Below are positions 1-9,360 of a DNA stretch of 64,000 bases, piece after piece. Origin of the DNA: Clostridia bacterium. Lineage in GTDB: Bacteria; Bacillota; Clostridia; Christensenellales; Aristaeellaceae. Every line of letters begins with the position of its first letter. The stretch's first letter is position 1. The DNA lies in the NCBI GenBank assembly GCA_017396845.1, contig JAFQKQ010000088.1:1-64000 (forward strand). The letters are read 5' to 3'. The translations under genes were made by a program, and so were the position numbers. A model generated the notes under the pieces. That model saw only the letters and a program-made list of their open reading frames with translations, was not told the DNA's origin and ran no database searches.

Positions 1-1
1 G

Positions 2-991
2 ACCGGCGATCTGGTTGACAAGACCATCGTTCCCCTGAATCAGGCGCTGTCTGATGCCGGCCTCACGCCCTCCCAGATCGATAAGGTCATTCTGGTCGGC
101 GGTTCCACCCGCATTCCCGCGGTTCAGGAAGCCGTACAGCGCGTAACCGGCAAAGAGCCCTTCAAGGGCATCAACCCCGATGAGTGCGTAGCCGTTGGCG
201 CAGCCATTCAGGCAGGCGTACTGGGCGGCGACGTAAAGGACGTTCTGCTCCTCGACGTAACGCCCCTGTCCCTGGGTATTGAGACGCTGGGCGGCGTATT
301 TACCCGCCTGATCGACCGCAACTCCACCATCCCCACCAAGAAGAGCCAGGTCTTCTCCACCGCCGCCGACGGACAGCGCAGCGTAGATGTGCATGTACTT
401 CAGGGCGAGCGCGAAATGGCGCAGTACAACAAGACCCTCGGCCGCTTCCAGCTGGACGGCATTGCGCCCGCACCGCGCGGCGTACCGCAGATCGAAGTAA
501 CCTTTGACATCGACGCGAACGGCATCGTACACGTATCCGCAAAGGATCTTGGCACCGGCAACGAGCAGAAGATCACCATCACCGCTTCTTCCAACATGTC
601 CGAAGAGGACATCAAGCGCGCGATGGACGACGCCGAGCGCTATGCTGCCGAGGATAAGAAGCGCAAGGAAGAGGTTGAAACCGTAAACCAGGCCGATAAC
701 CTGATCTACCAGACCGAGAAGACCATGAAGGACATGGAAGGCAAGCTCGATCCCGCCGATAAGGCGACGCTTGAGAGCGAGCTCGAAAGCTTCAAGAAGG
801 TACGCGAAGGCAACAACCCCACCGAGATCAAGAACGCCATGGAAGGCTTCACCCAGAAAACCTATGAAATCTTCGGAAAGGTTTACCAGCAGGCCAATCC
901 GCAGGGCGGCGCAGGCTTCGATCCTACCCAGGGCGCACAGGGCGGCCCCAGCGACGACGGCACGGTAGAGAGCAATTTCACCGACAACTGA
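2..991 (+). CDS. dnaK: Chaperone DnaK (Hsp70), C-terminal part, 5' end outside window
   Basis: Partial gene; the reading frame is open from base 2 and 329 residues are visible. DnaK binds unfolded peptides in an ATP-driven cycle with DnaJ and GrpE in the cytoplasm. The visible part starts late in the ATPase domain ([20 protein letters not shown]), then the linker ([15 protein letters not shown]), the beta-sandwich substrate domain ([23 protein letters not shown]) and the helical lid. The Gly/Gln-rich tail ends [10 protein letters not shown] instead of the frequent EEVD-like acidic ending, which is common for bacterial DnaK. dnaJ follows 119 bases downstream. The family call is certain; the start and any grpE/hrcA upstream cannot be seen. 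Confidence 0.98.
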   Translation, partial: TGDLVDKTIVPLNQALSDAGLTPSQIDKVILVGGSTRIPAVQEAVQRVTGKEPFKGINPDECVAVGAAIQAGVLGGDVKDVLLLDVTPLSLGIETLGGVFTRLIDRNSTIPTKKSQVFSTAADGQRSVDVHVLQGEREMAQYNKTLGRFQLDGIAPAPRGVPQIEVTFDIDANGIVHVSAKDLGTGNEQKITITASSNMSEEDIKRAMDDAERYAAEDKKRKEEVETVNQADNLIYQTEKTMKDMEGKLDPADKATLESELESFKKVREGNNPTEIKNAMEGFTQKTYEIFGKVYQQANPQGGAGFDPTQGAQGGPSDDGTVESNFTDN

Positions 992-1038
992 TAAATTCAC
1001 GTGTAAAGTAACTGCACAACAACAAAAAATAGTTGATT

Positions 1039-1079
1039 CACAACGCGAAGGCTGGTAAAAACCGGCTTTCGCCGTTGTG
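1039..1079 (+). other. Stable hairpin between dnaK and dnaJ
   Basis: Arms beginning at 1039 (CACAACG) and ending at 1079 (CGTTGTG) pair, and the pairing continues through GGCTGGT/ACCGGC with small bulges around an AAAA loop. No U-run follows, so it does not look like an intrinsic terminator. It may stabilise the upstream dnaK message or limit read-through into dnaJ (inference). A weak promoter-like TTGATT (1033-1038) with TAAAAA 17 bases later overlaps it. Confidence 0.6.
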
Positions 1080-1110
1080 CTGATATAGACGTAAGAATGA
1101 GGTGTGGAAT

Positions 1111-2241
1111 TTGGCGAAACGGGATTACTATGAGGTGCTTGGCGTAGACAAAAATGCAGATGACGCCGCCATTAAAAAGGCCTATCGTCTGATGGCGAAG
1201 AAGTACCATCCCGATGTCAATCCCGGCGATAAGGATGCCGAGGAGAAATTTAAGGAGGTTGGCGAGGCGTACGGCGTGCTCTCCGATCCTCAGAAAAGAG
1301 CCAGATACGATCAGTTCGGTCATGAGGAGCCCGGCCAGAGCGGAAGCGGCTTCGGCGGCTTTGACGGCTTCGGCGGTTTCGGCGGTTTCGGAGGACTGGA
1401 CGATCTGTTCAATATGTTTACGGGCGGCCAGACCTCCGCGCGCAGGAACGGTCCCGTACAGGGCGACGACATCCGTCTGAATGTGTCGCTCACCTTTGAA
1501 GAAGCGGCGAAGGGCTGCGCAAAGGAAATCAACCTTGTAAGAACCGAACTCTGCGAGGAATGCAAAGGAACCGGCGCAAAAGCCGGAACCAAACCCCAGA
1601 CCTGTTCAAGATGCCGCGGAAGCGGCGTTGAAACGGTCGTAGCCAATACGGCGTTCGGCCGCGTTCAGAACAGGCGCGCCTGCTCCGTTTGCGGCGGAAA
1701 GGGAACGACCGTAACCGATCCCTGCCAGAAGTGCGGCGGACGCGGAAAGGTGAGAACCTCAAGGCGCAGGAGCGTAAACATCCCTGCAGGCGTGGATGAA
1801 GGCCAGATTGTTACCGTATACGGACAGGGACATGCCGGTGAAAACGGCGGACCGTCGGGCGATCTTCAGCTGTTTATTTCGATAAAGCCCCACAAGCTGT
1901 TTACCAGAGACGGCGCGGATCTCTATATCGAAGTGCCGATTTCCTTTACCCAGGCGGCGCTCGGCGCGGAGATCGATGTGCCCACGCTCGATAAGCCCAT
2001 CAAGTATGCAATTCCAGAGGGAACGCAGCCGGGCGCACAGTTCCGCGTAAAGGGCTTGGGCATTCCGCATGTGAGAAGCACCAACAAGGGCGATCTTTAC
2101 ATCAATATCCGCGTAGAGGTACCGAAAAAGCTCACCGAGAAGCAGAAGGAAATTTTGCGCATATTCGATGAATCTACGACCGGCAAGGAATACGAACAGA
2201 AAAAATCCTTCTTCGACCGCGTGAAGGATGCGTTCTCGTAA
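1111..2241 (+). CDS. dnaJ: Chaperone DnaJ (Hsp40)
   Basis: Type I DnaJ of 376 residues, co-chaperone that delivers clients to DnaK and stimulates its ATPase. Domains in order: J domain (about 1-70, with the HPD motif in YHPDVN), Gly/Phe-rich linker (about 75-105), zinc domain with four CxxCxGxG-type repeats ([32 protein letters not shown]) and the C-terminal substrate domains. The start chosen is TTG 1111, giving [11 protein letters not shown] as usual in the family, with GAGGTG at 1098-1103 seven bases upstream. A GTG at 1102 lies inside that ribosome site and is less likely. Downstream prmA starts 22 bases after the stop, as in many Firmicute dnaK operons. Confidence 0.97.
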   Translation: MAKRDYYEVLGVDKNADDAAIKKAYRLMAKKYHPDVNPGDKDAEEKFKEVGEAYGVLSDPQKRARYDQFGHEEPGQSGSGFGGFDGFGGFGGFGGLDDLFNMFTGGQTSARRNGPVQGDDIRLNVSLTFEEAAKGCAKEINLVRTELCEECKGTGAKAGTKPQTCSRCRGSGVETVVANTAFGRVQNRRACSVCGGKGTTVTDPCQKCGGRGKVRTSRRRSVNIPAGVDEGQIVTVYGQGHAGENGGPSGDLQLFISIKPHKLFTRDGADLYIEVPISFTQAALGAEIDVPTLDKPIKYAIPEGTQPGAQFRVKGLGIPHVRSTNKGDLYINIRVEVPKKLTEKQKEILRIFDESTTGKEYEQKKSFFDRVKDAFS

Positions 2242-2263
2242 AGCTGGGAAAGGAAAAGTATCA

Positions 2264-3208
2264 ATGGATTGGATGAAAGTTACCGTGCTTACAACGACCA
2301 TCGCGAGCGATCTGGTAAGCCAGATGCTGATTGACGCGGGCTCCAGCGGCACGGTTATCGAGGATAAAAACGATGTTCAGCTGAATCAGCGCCCCGAAGG
2401 ACAGTGGGATATCATCGACGAAGAAATCGCAAGAAAAATCGGCGACGACGTAAAGGTGACCGGGTTTTATCCCATGGATGACCGGGCAAGCGACGCAATT
2501 GCGGGTATCCGCGAAAAGGCGAGAAATCTTCATCTGATAGCGCCGGGCGTTGATCTTGGAAAGCTCACCGTGTCTACCTCCACCATCGATGATGAAGACT
2601 GGGCGGAGAGCTGGAAGAGCCAGTATAAGCCGTTCAGACTGGGTAAGCACATCGTAATTCGTCCCGGCTGGGAGGCATACGAAGCCAAGGAAGGCGACAA
2701 GGTAGTAACCATCGATCCCGGCATGGCGTTTGGAACGGGTACGCATGAAACTACCGGAATGTGCGTGTCTCTCGTAGAAGAATACATGAAGCTCGGTATG
2801 ACCGCAATGGATATCGGAACCGGTACCGGCATACTTGCAATTGCCGCCGCGCACATGGGCGCAAGCCGCGTGCTTGCAAGCGATATCGATCCCATGGCGG
2901 TCAGAGTCGCAAAGGAAAATATCGAAATCAACGGCTTTTCCAATGTGATCGAGGCGGTCGAAGGAAACCTTTTGGAGGTTTGCAAGGAAAAGGCGGATAT
3001 CGTGATTGCCAATATCATTGCAGACGTCATCATTGCCATATCAGCGCCCGTGCGCGAGTTCGTAAAGCCCGGCGGCGTATTTATCTGCTCTGGAATCGCC
3101 AGGGAGCGCGAGGATGAAGTAATCAAGGCGCTTACGGACGCGGGCTACGGAAAGCTTGATAAGCGCAACATGGGCGAATGGACAGCTATTGCCTGCATGA
3201 GGGATTAA
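2264..3208 (+). CDS. prmA: Ribosomal protein L11 methyltransferase
   Basis: PrmA, 314 residues, transfers methyl groups from S-adenosylmethionine to lysines and the N-terminus of ribosomal protein L11. An N-terminal substrate-recognition domain is followed by a Rossmann methyltransferase domain with the SAM loop DIGTGTGILAIAA near residue 182 and the catalytic-region motif NIIADVI near 249. Start ATG 2264 is preceded by GGGAAAGG at 2247-2254; an in-frame ATG at 2228 overlaps the end of dnaJ and has no ribosome site. It sits between dnaJ and rsmE, the standard dnaK-dnaJ-prmA-rsmE-mtaB order of Firmicutes, and is probably co-transcribed with them. Confidence 0.96.
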   Translation: MDWMKVTVLTTTIASDLVSQMLIDAGSSGTVIEDKNDVQLNQRPEGQWDIIDEEIARKIGDDVKVTGFYPMDDRASDAIAGIREKARNLHLIAPGVDLGKLTVSTSTIDDEDWAESWKSQYKPFRLGKHIVIRPGWEAYEAKEGDKVVTIDPGMAFGTGTHETTGMCVSLVEEYMKLGMTAMDIGTGTGILAIAAAHMGASRVLASDIDPMAVRVAKENIEINGFSNVIEAVEGNLLEVCKEKADIVIANIIADVIIAISAPVREFVKPGGVFICSGIAREREDEVIKALTDAGYGKLDKRNMGEWTAIACMRD

Positions 3209-3211
3209 GGA

Positions 3212-3943
3212 ATGCATCGCTTTTTTATCGCGAGAACCGACAGGAATTCAAATCGTGCGGAGCTTTCCAAGGAAGATAAGCAGCATGCGCTTCGCGTGCT
3301 GAGGCTGAGAGACGGAGAAGCCGTACAGGCGCTTGACGGCGAAGGCGGCGTATGGGAAGGAACGCTCCGCGTAGACGGAGACGACGCATATATAGAGGTG
3401 GGGCAGGCACTCGATTCGAAAGAAGCCAATGTGTTTGTAACGCTCTATATGGGCATTCCCAAGGGCGAAAAGCTGGATTTTATCGTTCAGAAGCTTACCG
3501 AGCTTGGCGCAAAACGGCTGGTTCCCGTAAAAATGGACAGATGCATCGCCAAGATCGAAGAAAAAGAGCAGGAGAAAAAGCTTGCGCGCCTGAAAAAGAT
3601 TTCCATGGAGGCGCAGAAGCAGTGCGGCCGTGCGGGTGAGATGGAGATCCTGCCGCCGGTCAGCGTTTCAAAGCTTTCGGGCATCATAGAGAAACACGAT
3701 CTAACGATGCTTCTTTGGGAGGAAGCCGAAGGCTTTCGAATCAGGGATGCATATAAAGAGAGAGAAAGCACCAAGGATATCGCGTATATCGTAGGGCCCG
3801 AGGGCGGAATTTCCGAAAAGGAAGCCGATATTTTGATTGCGTCCGGCGCGAAATGCGTAACGCTCGGTCCCAGAATCCTTCGCGCGGAGACGGCTGCCGT
3901 TGCGGGCGCAGCCGTAATTATGAGCCTTTGGGGAGATATTTAG
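3212..3943 (+). CDS. rsmE: 16S rRNA m3U1498 methyltransferase RsmE
   Basis: RsmE, 243 residues, methylates N3 of U1498 in 16S rRNA in the 30S subunit. It is a SPOUT (trefoil-knot) methyltransferase with an N-terminal PUA-like domain (about 1-70). The knot motifs are visible: IVGPEGGIS near residue 193 and LGPRILRAETAAVAG near 220, the two segments that form the SAM pocket. It starts three bases after prmA and ends three bases before mtaB, so it is translated from the same message. Confidence 0.96.
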   Translation: MHRFFIARTDRNSNRAELSKEDKQHALRVLRLRDGEAVQALDGEGGVWEGTLRVDGDDAYIEVGQALDSKEANVFVTLYMGIPKGEKLDFIVQKLTELGAKRLVPVKMDRCIAKIEEKEQEKKLARLKKISMEAQKQCGRAGEMEILPPVSVSKLSGIIEKHDLTMLLWEEAEGFRIRDAYKERESTKDIAYIVGPEGGISEKEADILIASGAKCVTLGPRILRAETAAVAGAAVIMSLWGDI

Positions 3944-3946
3944 TAA

Positions 3947-5242
3947 ATGCCGAAGATTGCATGTCATACCTTGGGCTGCAAGGTGAATCAGTACGACACG
4001 GAAGCGATGCTGGAAATATTCGAGGAAAATGGATATACGCCGGTTTCCATGGACGAGGAAGCGGATGTTTATCTGATAAACACCTGCACGGTGACCGGTA
4101 CGGGCGACCAGAAGTCGATGAAGCTGATTCGAAGGATTCGAAGAGAACATCCCAATGCCCGTATCATCGCCGCCGGCTGCCTTGCACAGAGGGATCCCCA
4201 AAGGGTAATGCAGGACGGCGTTGTGCTTGCGGTCGGAGTTCAAAGGCGAAAAGACGTATTTACGCTTTACAGTGAAGCGGTGAATACAGAAACGCCGATT
4301 GATGCGACAAATGCGCTTAAAAATGCGGAATTCGAAAATCTGACCGTAAACAGGCATGAGGGCAAAACCCGCGCCACAATGAAGATACAGGAAGGGTGCG
4401 ATAGATTTTGCGCCTACTGCATCATTCCCTATGTAAGAGGCCCCGTGCGCTCTATGAAAATAGAAGACGTGCTGATGGAAGCCGAGCGGCTTCAGAAAGC
4501 GGGCTACAGGGAAATCGTGGTAACGGGCATCCACCTTGCATCCTACGGGAGAAACGAGAGTCATTCGCTGATCGACGCGATTCGCGGAATTCATTCGGTA
4601 GAGGGCGTTCAAAGAATCAGGTTGGGGTCTTTGGAGCCCGTTGTGATCACAGAGGCGTTTGCCTCCGAATTGCAGGCGCTTACAAAGGTATGCCCGCAGT
4701 TCCATCTGTCACTGCAGAGCGGCTCTCAAACCGTTCTTAAGCGCATGCACAGACGGTATACGCCGGATGAGTACATGAAGGCGGTGGATATACTCAGAAA
4801 GTATTTTCCGAACTGCGCGATTACAACCGATGTAATTGCCGGTTTTCCCGGAGAAACCGAAGAGGAATTTGAAGAGACGCTTGCCTTTATAGAGCGCGTA
4901 AATTTTGCAAGGCTTCACGTGTTCCCGTATTCCAGAAGAAGCGGAACCGTCGCCGACCGCATGCCCAATCAGGTGCCTGAAGAAATCAAGAAAAAACGCG
5001 CCGGAAAAATTATTGAAATCGGGAACCGATTGGAAAAGGAATACGTCAAATCATTGAAAGGTACAAATGAATGGGTACTTTTTGAAACCTGTCTTCCGGA
5101 CGGAAGCGCGGAGGGGTACACCGCAAGCTATGTGCGTGTGAAAGCGAAGGCGCTTCCGGGCGAGATGAAATGCGTACATATTAAAGAAATTTGTGATACG
5201 CTCGCCATCGGAGATACGCTGACCGGGAACGGAGGTGATTAA
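3947..5242 (+). CDS. mtaB: tRNA t6A37 methylthiotransferase MtaB
   Basis: MtaB (YqeV), 431 residues, converts t6A to ms2t6A at position 37 of ANN-decoding tRNAs. Domains in order: N-terminal UPF0004 domain with three cluster-binding cysteines (HTLGCKVNQ, NTCTVT, AAGCLAQ), the radical SAM core with CxxxCxxC at C151, C155 and C158 (GCDRFCAYC), and a C-terminal TRAM-like region. The GCKVNQ opening and the lack of extra domains point to MtaB over MiaB or RimO. It is followed within three bases by the HIT gene. Confidence 0.95.
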   Translation: MPKIACHTLGCKVNQYDTEAMLEIFEENGYTPVSMDEEADVYLINTCTVTGTGDQKSMKLIRRIRREHPNARIIAAGCLAQRDPQRVMQDGVVLAVGVQRRKDVFTLYSEAVNTETPIDATNALKNAEFENLTVNRHEGKTRATMKIQEGCDRFCAYCIIPYVRGPVRSMKIEDVLMEAERLQKAGYREIVVTGIHLASYGRNESHSLIDAIRGIHSVEGVQRIRLGSLEPVVITEAFASELQALTKVCPQFHLSLQSGSQTVLKRMHRRYTPDEYMKAVDILRKYFPNCAITTDVIAGFPGETEEEFEETLAFIERVNFARLHVFPYSRRSGTVADRMPNQVPEEIKKKRAGKIIEIGNRLEKEYVKSLKGTNEWVLFETCLPDGSAEGYTASYVRVKAKALPGEMKCVHIKEICDTLAIGDTLTGNGGD

Positions 5243-5244
5243 CG

Positions 5245-5586
5245 TTGGGAGATTGTCTGTTCTGCAGGATTATTGCAGGAGAGATCCCGTCTCAGAAGGT
5301 TTATGAGGACGAGAAATGCTATGCATTTCGAGATATCAATCCCCAGGCGCCGGTACATATTCTGATTGCGCCCAAAGAGCACATGAGAAATATCACCGAA
5401 TGCGCAGAGAGAGAGGATGATCTGGCCGGCAGTCTTATGAAGGCCGCGGTAAAGATCGCAAAAGCAGAAGGACTTGAAAACGGATTCCGCCTTGTAACCA
5501 ATAACGGACAGGACGGATGCCAGTCGGTAGACCATCTGCACATTCACCTGATGGGCGGTAAAAAGCTGTCTGAGCGAATGAGCTGA
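5245..5586 (+). CDS. HIT-family nucleotide hydrolase (HinT-like)
   Basis: A 113-residue histidine-triad protein. The family hydrolyses purine nucleoside phosphoramidates such as AMP-lysine. The catalytic triad HxHxH is at H97, H99 and H101 (DHLHIHLMGG), and the N-terminal CxxC (CLFCRI) matches zinc-binding HinT proteins. Start TTG 5245 is chosen because GGAGGTGATT at 5231-5240, nearly a full anti-Shine-Dalgarno match, lies four bases upstream. It closes the dnaK-dnaJ-prmA-rsmE-mtaB run; the next gene has its own promoter. Confidence 0.93.
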   Translation: MGDCLFCRIIAGEIPSQKVYEDEKCYAFRDINPQAPVHILIAPKEHMRNITECAEREDDLAGSLMKAAVKIAKAEGLENGFRLVTNNGQDGCQSVDHLHIHLMGGKKLSERMS

Positions 5587-5647
5587 AATTTCTTGGGTTT
5601 GTCATAAAATTGCGCAAATCTTAGAAACGTTAAAAGAATGCAACCGC

Positions 5648-5676
5648 TTGACGTTGGGTTTAGTTTGAGGTATAAT
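5648..5676 (+). promoter_or_regulatory. Sigma-A promoter of rpsU
   Basis: The -35 box TTGACG (5648-5653) and -10 box TATAAT (5671-5676) are separated by 17 bases. Expected start of transcription is near 5683, about 60 bases before rpsU. Confidence 0.93.
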
Positions 5677-5682
5677 CGTCTT

Positions 5683-5719
5683 TGTAGCGCACCCCATGCT
5701 ACATTGGCAATGAGTGCCA
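5683..5719 (+). promoter_or_regulatory. Two small hairpins in the rpsU leader
   Basis: Starting almost at the predicted first transcribed base, TGTAGC (5683-5688) pairs with GCTACA (5698-5703), and TGGCA (5705-5709) pairs with TGCCA (5715-5719). The ribosome site GGGGAGGG follows at 5730-5737. The tandem hairpins may serve autoregulation by S21 or message stability; the function is inference. Confidence 0.5.
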
Positions 5720-5743
5720 GCAATCGCGAGGGGAGGGAAAACA

Positions 5744-5917
5744 ATGTCTGAAATTCGTATTAGGGATAACGAATCGCTCGAGAGCGCACTGAGAAGATTC
5801 AAGCGCATGACTGCCCGTTCCGGCATCCTTGCCGAGGCAAGAAAAAGAGAGCATTACGAAAAGCCCAGTGTGAAGCGCAAGAAGAAGGCTGAAGCAGCCC
5901 GCAAGCGCAAGTATTAA
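5744..5917 (+). CDS. rpsU: 30S ribosomal protein S21
   Basis: S21, 57 residues, very basic, a small-subunit protein acting in initiation near the anti-Shine-Dalgarno region. The sequence has the family form: [20 protein letters not shown] at the start and a Lys/Arg-rich helix at the end ([14 protein letters not shown]). Start ATG 5744 follows GGGGAGGG by six bases; an upstream GTG at 5714 lies inside the leader hairpins and is rejected. It is monocistronic, with its own promoter and a terminator just downstream. Confidence 0.97.
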   Translation: MSEIRIRDNESLESALRRFKRMTARSGILAEARKREHYEKPSVKRKKKAEAARKRKY

Positions 5918-5926
5918 TCACATTCA

Positions 5927-5964
5927 GGCCCCTTTGTTCGGCAAAGGGGCCGGTTTCATTTCAT
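5927..5964 (+). terminator. Intrinsic terminator after rpsU
   Basis: GGCCCCTTTG (5927-5936) pairs perfectly with CAAAGGGGCC (5942-5951) around a five-base loop, followed by a T-rich tract (GGTTTCATTT). Confidence 0.88.
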
Positions 5965-5993
5965 GTACAAGTATAAATTCGATTTTCACGGAA

Positions 5994-5999
5994 TATAAT
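5994..5999 (+). promoter_or_regulatory. Possible -10 element for the methyltransferase gene
   Basis: A perfect TATAAT lies 24 bases before the gene at 6023 and just after the rpsU terminator. No good -35 box is seen at 16-18 bases, so it is a weak or activator-dependent promoter if real. Confidence 0.4.
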
Positions 6000-6022
6000 A
6001 AAATATAAATGGAGTTGTAAGC

Positions 6023-7024
6023 ATGACGTATGCCTTACTTCTTTGGCCGCATTCCAATCAAAGATATGAAGAAGCAGCTGTAAAGCCTGCAATTGCGGAA
6101 TTGGAATTATTGCTTGCAGCCGCCGGCGTATCTGCAAAATGCGAGTATGCAGTAATTGCGGGCGCAGGTGCGGTTATTTTTCAATCCGACGAGCTGAATG
6201 AACGCCAGCTGTCGGTGATTTCCAATCATTCTCTTTTATTTTGGTTTGGTATTTTGTCGCCGGATCAATCCTTTAAGCCGTTATTTGCGTCGCCGGATGC
6301 ATATCTTGGCGCCGATCTTCCGTATATACAAAAATACAAAGGAAAAACAAACGAGCGGTTTACGCAGCAGCTGATTAATCTGGCGCTTTATTCCACAAAA
6401 TTTTCCGATACCGATGAAAAACTTACCCTTCTTGATCCTATGTGCGGGCGCGGCACGACGCTTTTTCAGGCGGTAAACCGCGAATGGAATGCGTGCGGCA
6501 TGGACGCGGATAAAAAAGATGTACACGAATGCGCTGCATTTTTTGAAAAATATCTGAAATTTCATAAGTTTAAGCACAAAAGAACGCAGACTTCCAAAAC
6601 CATTCAGAATCAGCCGCCGGTAATGGTTCAGAAATTCGTATACGGCGGAGATAAAGGCGACCAGCATTATTTGATGGTCGGAAGCGGCGACTGCATGCAC
6701 GCTGCAAACGTATATGGGAAAAATCAGTTTCATATCATTGCGTGTGATCTTCCCTATGGAGTTCAGCATGCGCCAAACGGAAAAGGCGGCGAAAAGAGCT
6801 TTGAGGATATGCTCAGAAAATGCCTTCCCGTATGGAAGGAAGCGCTGAAAAAGGGCGGCGCAATTGCCGTATCCTATAATACGCATACGCTGAAGACGGA
6901 TCGCGTAAGAAGTCTTATGGAAGAAGCCGGGCTGCAGGTGATGGCCGGAGGCGCGTATGATTGCCTTTCGCATTGGGTGGAGCAGGCGGTAATGCGCGAC
7001 GCGGCCGTATGCATAAAAAAATGA
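6023..7024 (+). CDS. SAM-dependent methyltransferase, TRM11/UPF0020-like
   Basis: A 333-residue protein with a C-terminal Rossmann methyltransferase domain. The SAM-binding loop is DPMCGRGTTLFQ (about residue 138), and an amino-methyltransferase motif DLPYGVQH of the (D/N)PPY class lies near residue 246. This arrangement is known from TRM11/TrmG10-type tRNA guanine-N2 methyltransferases and related UPF0020 proteins. The N-terminal 100 residues do not show an obvious THUMP domain, so the substrate (tRNA, rRNA or DNA) is not clear. ATG 6023 has GGAGTTG nine bases upstream. It stands alone between rpsU and rho. Confidence 0.75.
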   Translation: MTYALLLWPHSNQRYEEAAVKPAIAELELLLAAAGVSAKCEYAVIAGAGAVIFQSDELNERQLSVISNHSLLFWFGILSPDQSFKPLFASPDAYLGADLPYIQKYKGKTNERFTQQLINLALYSTKFSDTDEKLTLLDPMCGRGTTLFQAVNREWNACGMDADKKDVHECAAFFEKYLKFHKFKHKRTQTSKTIQNQPPVMVQKFVYGGDKGDQHYLMVGSGDCMHAANVYGKNQFHIIACDLPYGVQHAPNGKGGEKSFEDMLRKCLPVWKEALKKGGAIAVSYNTHTLKTDRVRSLMEEAGLQVMAGGAYDCLSHWVEQAVMRDAAVCIKK

Positions 7025-7092
7025 GATAAAGAATTCAATAAAAAGAGGACTGCATTACATTCCCCCAAATGATCCCGCAGGAGGTGCGTGCT

Positions 7093-9285
7093 TTGGATTA
7101 CAGAACCCTGCATACAAAAACCGTTGCGGATTTGAGGCGGCTTGCCAAGCAAAACGGAGTTAAGCTGCCGATTGGCTGCGTAAAAATGCGGATGATCGAA
7201 ATGATTTTAGAAAATGAGCGCGAAAGAATGAATCAGATCGATCAGGAAAACGAAAATAATACGGCGGAGAATACCGATCCAAAGATTTCAAATGAAGCTT
7301 CGGAAGAAAAAAAGGAAGAAAATTTGAATTCAAATGGAAATACCGAGGATAAAAAAGAAACGGTTTTGGAAGAGGAATCCGTAAAGAAAAAGCGGGGCCG
7401 CCCGGCAGGCTCCGGCAAAAAGCCGAAGGAAGAAGATAAAACGCCGAAAAAGCGCGGACGACCGCCGAAAAAGAAGCCGGATGAAACAAAAGAAATAAAC
7501 GATACAAAAGAAGACGCGGCTATAAAAGAAACGGAAGCGGATATTGCCCCGGATAACACGGCGGCGGAAGAAAAAACGCCTCCCAAAAGGCGCGGACGAC
7601 CGCCGAAGGCCGATAAGGAAAAGTCGGAAGCGAAAACAGAAATAAAAGAAGCGGAAATACCACAGGAAAAAGCGGAAAACACGGATATTCCGGTAGAAGA
7701 AGGTCAGCAGAAAACGGAAAAAGAAGAGAAGCCTGCGGCCATTCGTGAAGAAAAAAAGGAAGAAAAGCCTTTGGAAGAAGAAATCCAAAAGGCCGATAAA
7801 AATGCATTAAGACCTTCGCCCGTACGGAAAACGGAGCCGCCTTCTGCCTGTAAGCCGTATCAAAATCAACCCGATTTATACGGAAAAAACGCAGCTGTAG
7901 AAAGAAAGCCCGAACCGGTATCTCAGATTCCGAACCGCCTCGCCGTAAAATCGGAAGGAAGTCAGCAGACGGGATATGTTCAGAGAAATGCGTCAAGCAG
8001 AAACTGTGATACGCAAACGGTTTATCAGCAGCGCCCTTCGCAGAAGACGGATTCGCAGGAAACGCCCGTAAGGCGCGATGGAAATGTTGATTATTCTCAG
8101 GTCAATTCGGCGGTTTCCGATATGCTGCTATCAAACGATTGCCCCGACGGCGCAGGCGTTTTGGAAGTACATCCCGATGGATACGGATTCTTGCGCGCGG
8201 AGAATTATCTGCCGGGCACCAAGGACGTATATATTTCCATTGCGCAGATCAGAAGATTCAATTTGAGAAACGGCGACTATGTAGAGGGCAAAACACGCGC
8301 GCAGAGGGAAGGCGACCGCTATGTCGCCATGCTCTATATCACGGCGATCAACGGCGAAAGACCGGAGGCGGTTTCAAGAAGGCCGAGATTTGAAGATCTT
8401 ACGCCCATATATCCGGATTCCAGAATCAGGCTCGAAAACCAGGAAGCCGAAGAAGATCTTGCGCTTCGATCCATCGACTTGCTGGCGCCCATCGGAAAGG
8501 GTCAGCGCGGCATGATCGTTTCTCCGCCCAAGGCAGGCAAAACGGTGCTTCTTAAAAAGATTGCCAACGCCATCACCAGGAATTCCCCGGAGATTCATCT
8601 GATTGTGCTTCTGATCGATGAACGACCGGAGGAAGTTACCGATCTGAAACGCTCGATCGACGGAGAAGTGGTGTATTCCACCTTTGACGAAGCGCCGGAA
8701 AACCATACGCGTTTGAGCGAAATGGCGCTTGACAGGGCGCAGAGGCTGGTAGAAATGGGGAAGGACGTTGTGATCCTTATGGACTCCATCACGCGCCTTG
8801 CCCGCGCGTACAATCTCGTCATTCCGCCGACGGGAAGATCGCTTTCGGGCGGTCTCGATCCGGGAGCGCTTTACAAGCCGAAGCGCTTTTTCGGCGCTGC
8901 CAGAAATATCGAGTTCGGCGGCAGCCTCACGATCATTGCAACGGCGCTTGTGGATACCGGAAGCCGTATGGACGATATTATCTATGAGGAATTCAAGGGA
9001 ACGGGCAATATGGAGCTGCATCTGGACAGGAAGCTTTCCGAGAAGCGCATATTCCCGGCAGTGGATTTGAATAAATCCGGAACCAGAAGAGAAGAGCTTT
9101 TGCTGGATCCTGACGAGAGCGAGTGTGCGCTCAGCGTGCGCCGCATGCTGTCCTCCGGAGGTCCTGACGCAACGGAGCAGCTGATCGGACTGATGGCAAA
9201 GACCCGAAAAAACAAGGATTTCCTTCAGAGAATGAAGGGCTGGTCGGCTGTGTGGGAGAAGGAAGGCTTTACGCTGAACCGATGA
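7093..9285 (+). CDS. rho: Transcription termination factor Rho with long AT-hook-bearing insert
   Basis: Rho, 730 residues against about 420 for E. coli, is an RNA-dependent ATPase that releases transcripts. Domains in order: N-terminal SAP-like helix bundle (about 1-42, [15 protein letters not shown]), a roughly 290-residue Lys/Glu-rich disordered insert, the cold-shock RNA-binding domain (about 340-445, [16 protein letters not shown]) and the ATPase with Walker A PPKAGKTV near 477 and the secondary RNA-binding region. The insert has three KRGRP-type AT-hook-like motifs near residues 99, 119 and 165. Start TTG 7093 is preferred because GGAGGTG (7080-7086) is six bases upstream; ATG 7069 has no ribosome site. 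rpmE follows, as often seen in Firmicutes. Confidence 0.95.
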   Translation: MDYRTLHTKTVADLRRLAKQNGVKLPIGCVKMRMIEMILENERERMNQIDQENENNTAENTDPKISNEASEEKKEENLNSNGNTEDKKETVLEEESVKKKRGRPAGSGKKPKEEDKTPKKRGRPPKKKPDETKEINDTKEDAAIKETEADIAPDNTAAEEKTPPKRRGRPPKADKEKSEAKTEIKEAEIPQEKAENTDIPVEEGQQKTEKEEKPAAIREEKKEEKPLEEEIQKADKNALRPSPVRKTEPPSACKPYQNQPDLYGKNAAVERKPEPVSQIPNRLAVKSEGSQQTGYVQRNASSRNCDTQTVYQQRPSQKTDSQETPVRRDGNVDYSQVNSAVSDMLLSNDCPDGAGVLEVHPDGYGFLRAENYLPGTKDVYISIAQIRRFNLRNGDYVEGKTRAQREGDRYVAMLYITAINGERPEAVSRRPRFEDLTPIYPDSRIRLENQEAEEDLALRSIDLLAPIGKGQRGMIVSPPKAGKTVLLKKIANAITRNSPEIHLIVLLIDERPEEVTDLKRSIDGEVVYSTFDEAPENHTRLSEMALDRAQRLVEMGKDVVILMDSITRLARAYNLVIPPTGRSLSGGLDPGALYKPKRFFGAARNIEFGGSLTIIATALVDTGSRMDDIIYEEFKGTGNMELHLDRKLSEKRIFPAVDLNKSGTRREELLLDPDESECALSVRRMLSSGGPDATEQLIGLMAKTRKNKDFLQRMKGWSAVWEKEGFTLNR

Positions 9286-9325
9286 AGGCAAATTGGTAAG
9301 CATAGTGTAAAATCATAAAAAGCCA

Positions 9326-9354
9326 TTGCACTTAGAGGCTAAGTGTGGTATAAT
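9326..9354 (+). promoter_or_regulatory. Sigma-A promoter of rpmE
   Basis: TTGCAC (9326-9331) and TATAAT (9349-9354) with a 17-base spacer. The expected transcription start is near 9361, leaving a leader of about 90 bases. Confidence 0.9.
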
Positions 9355-9360
9355 AATTTC

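Noticed and set aside
2228..2263. Upstream ATG for prmA
   Set aside because: It lies inside dnaJ and has no ribosome site; ATG 2264 does.
3701..4705. Antisense frame over rsmE and mtaB
   Set aside because: No motif and no ribosome site; both sense genes are certain.
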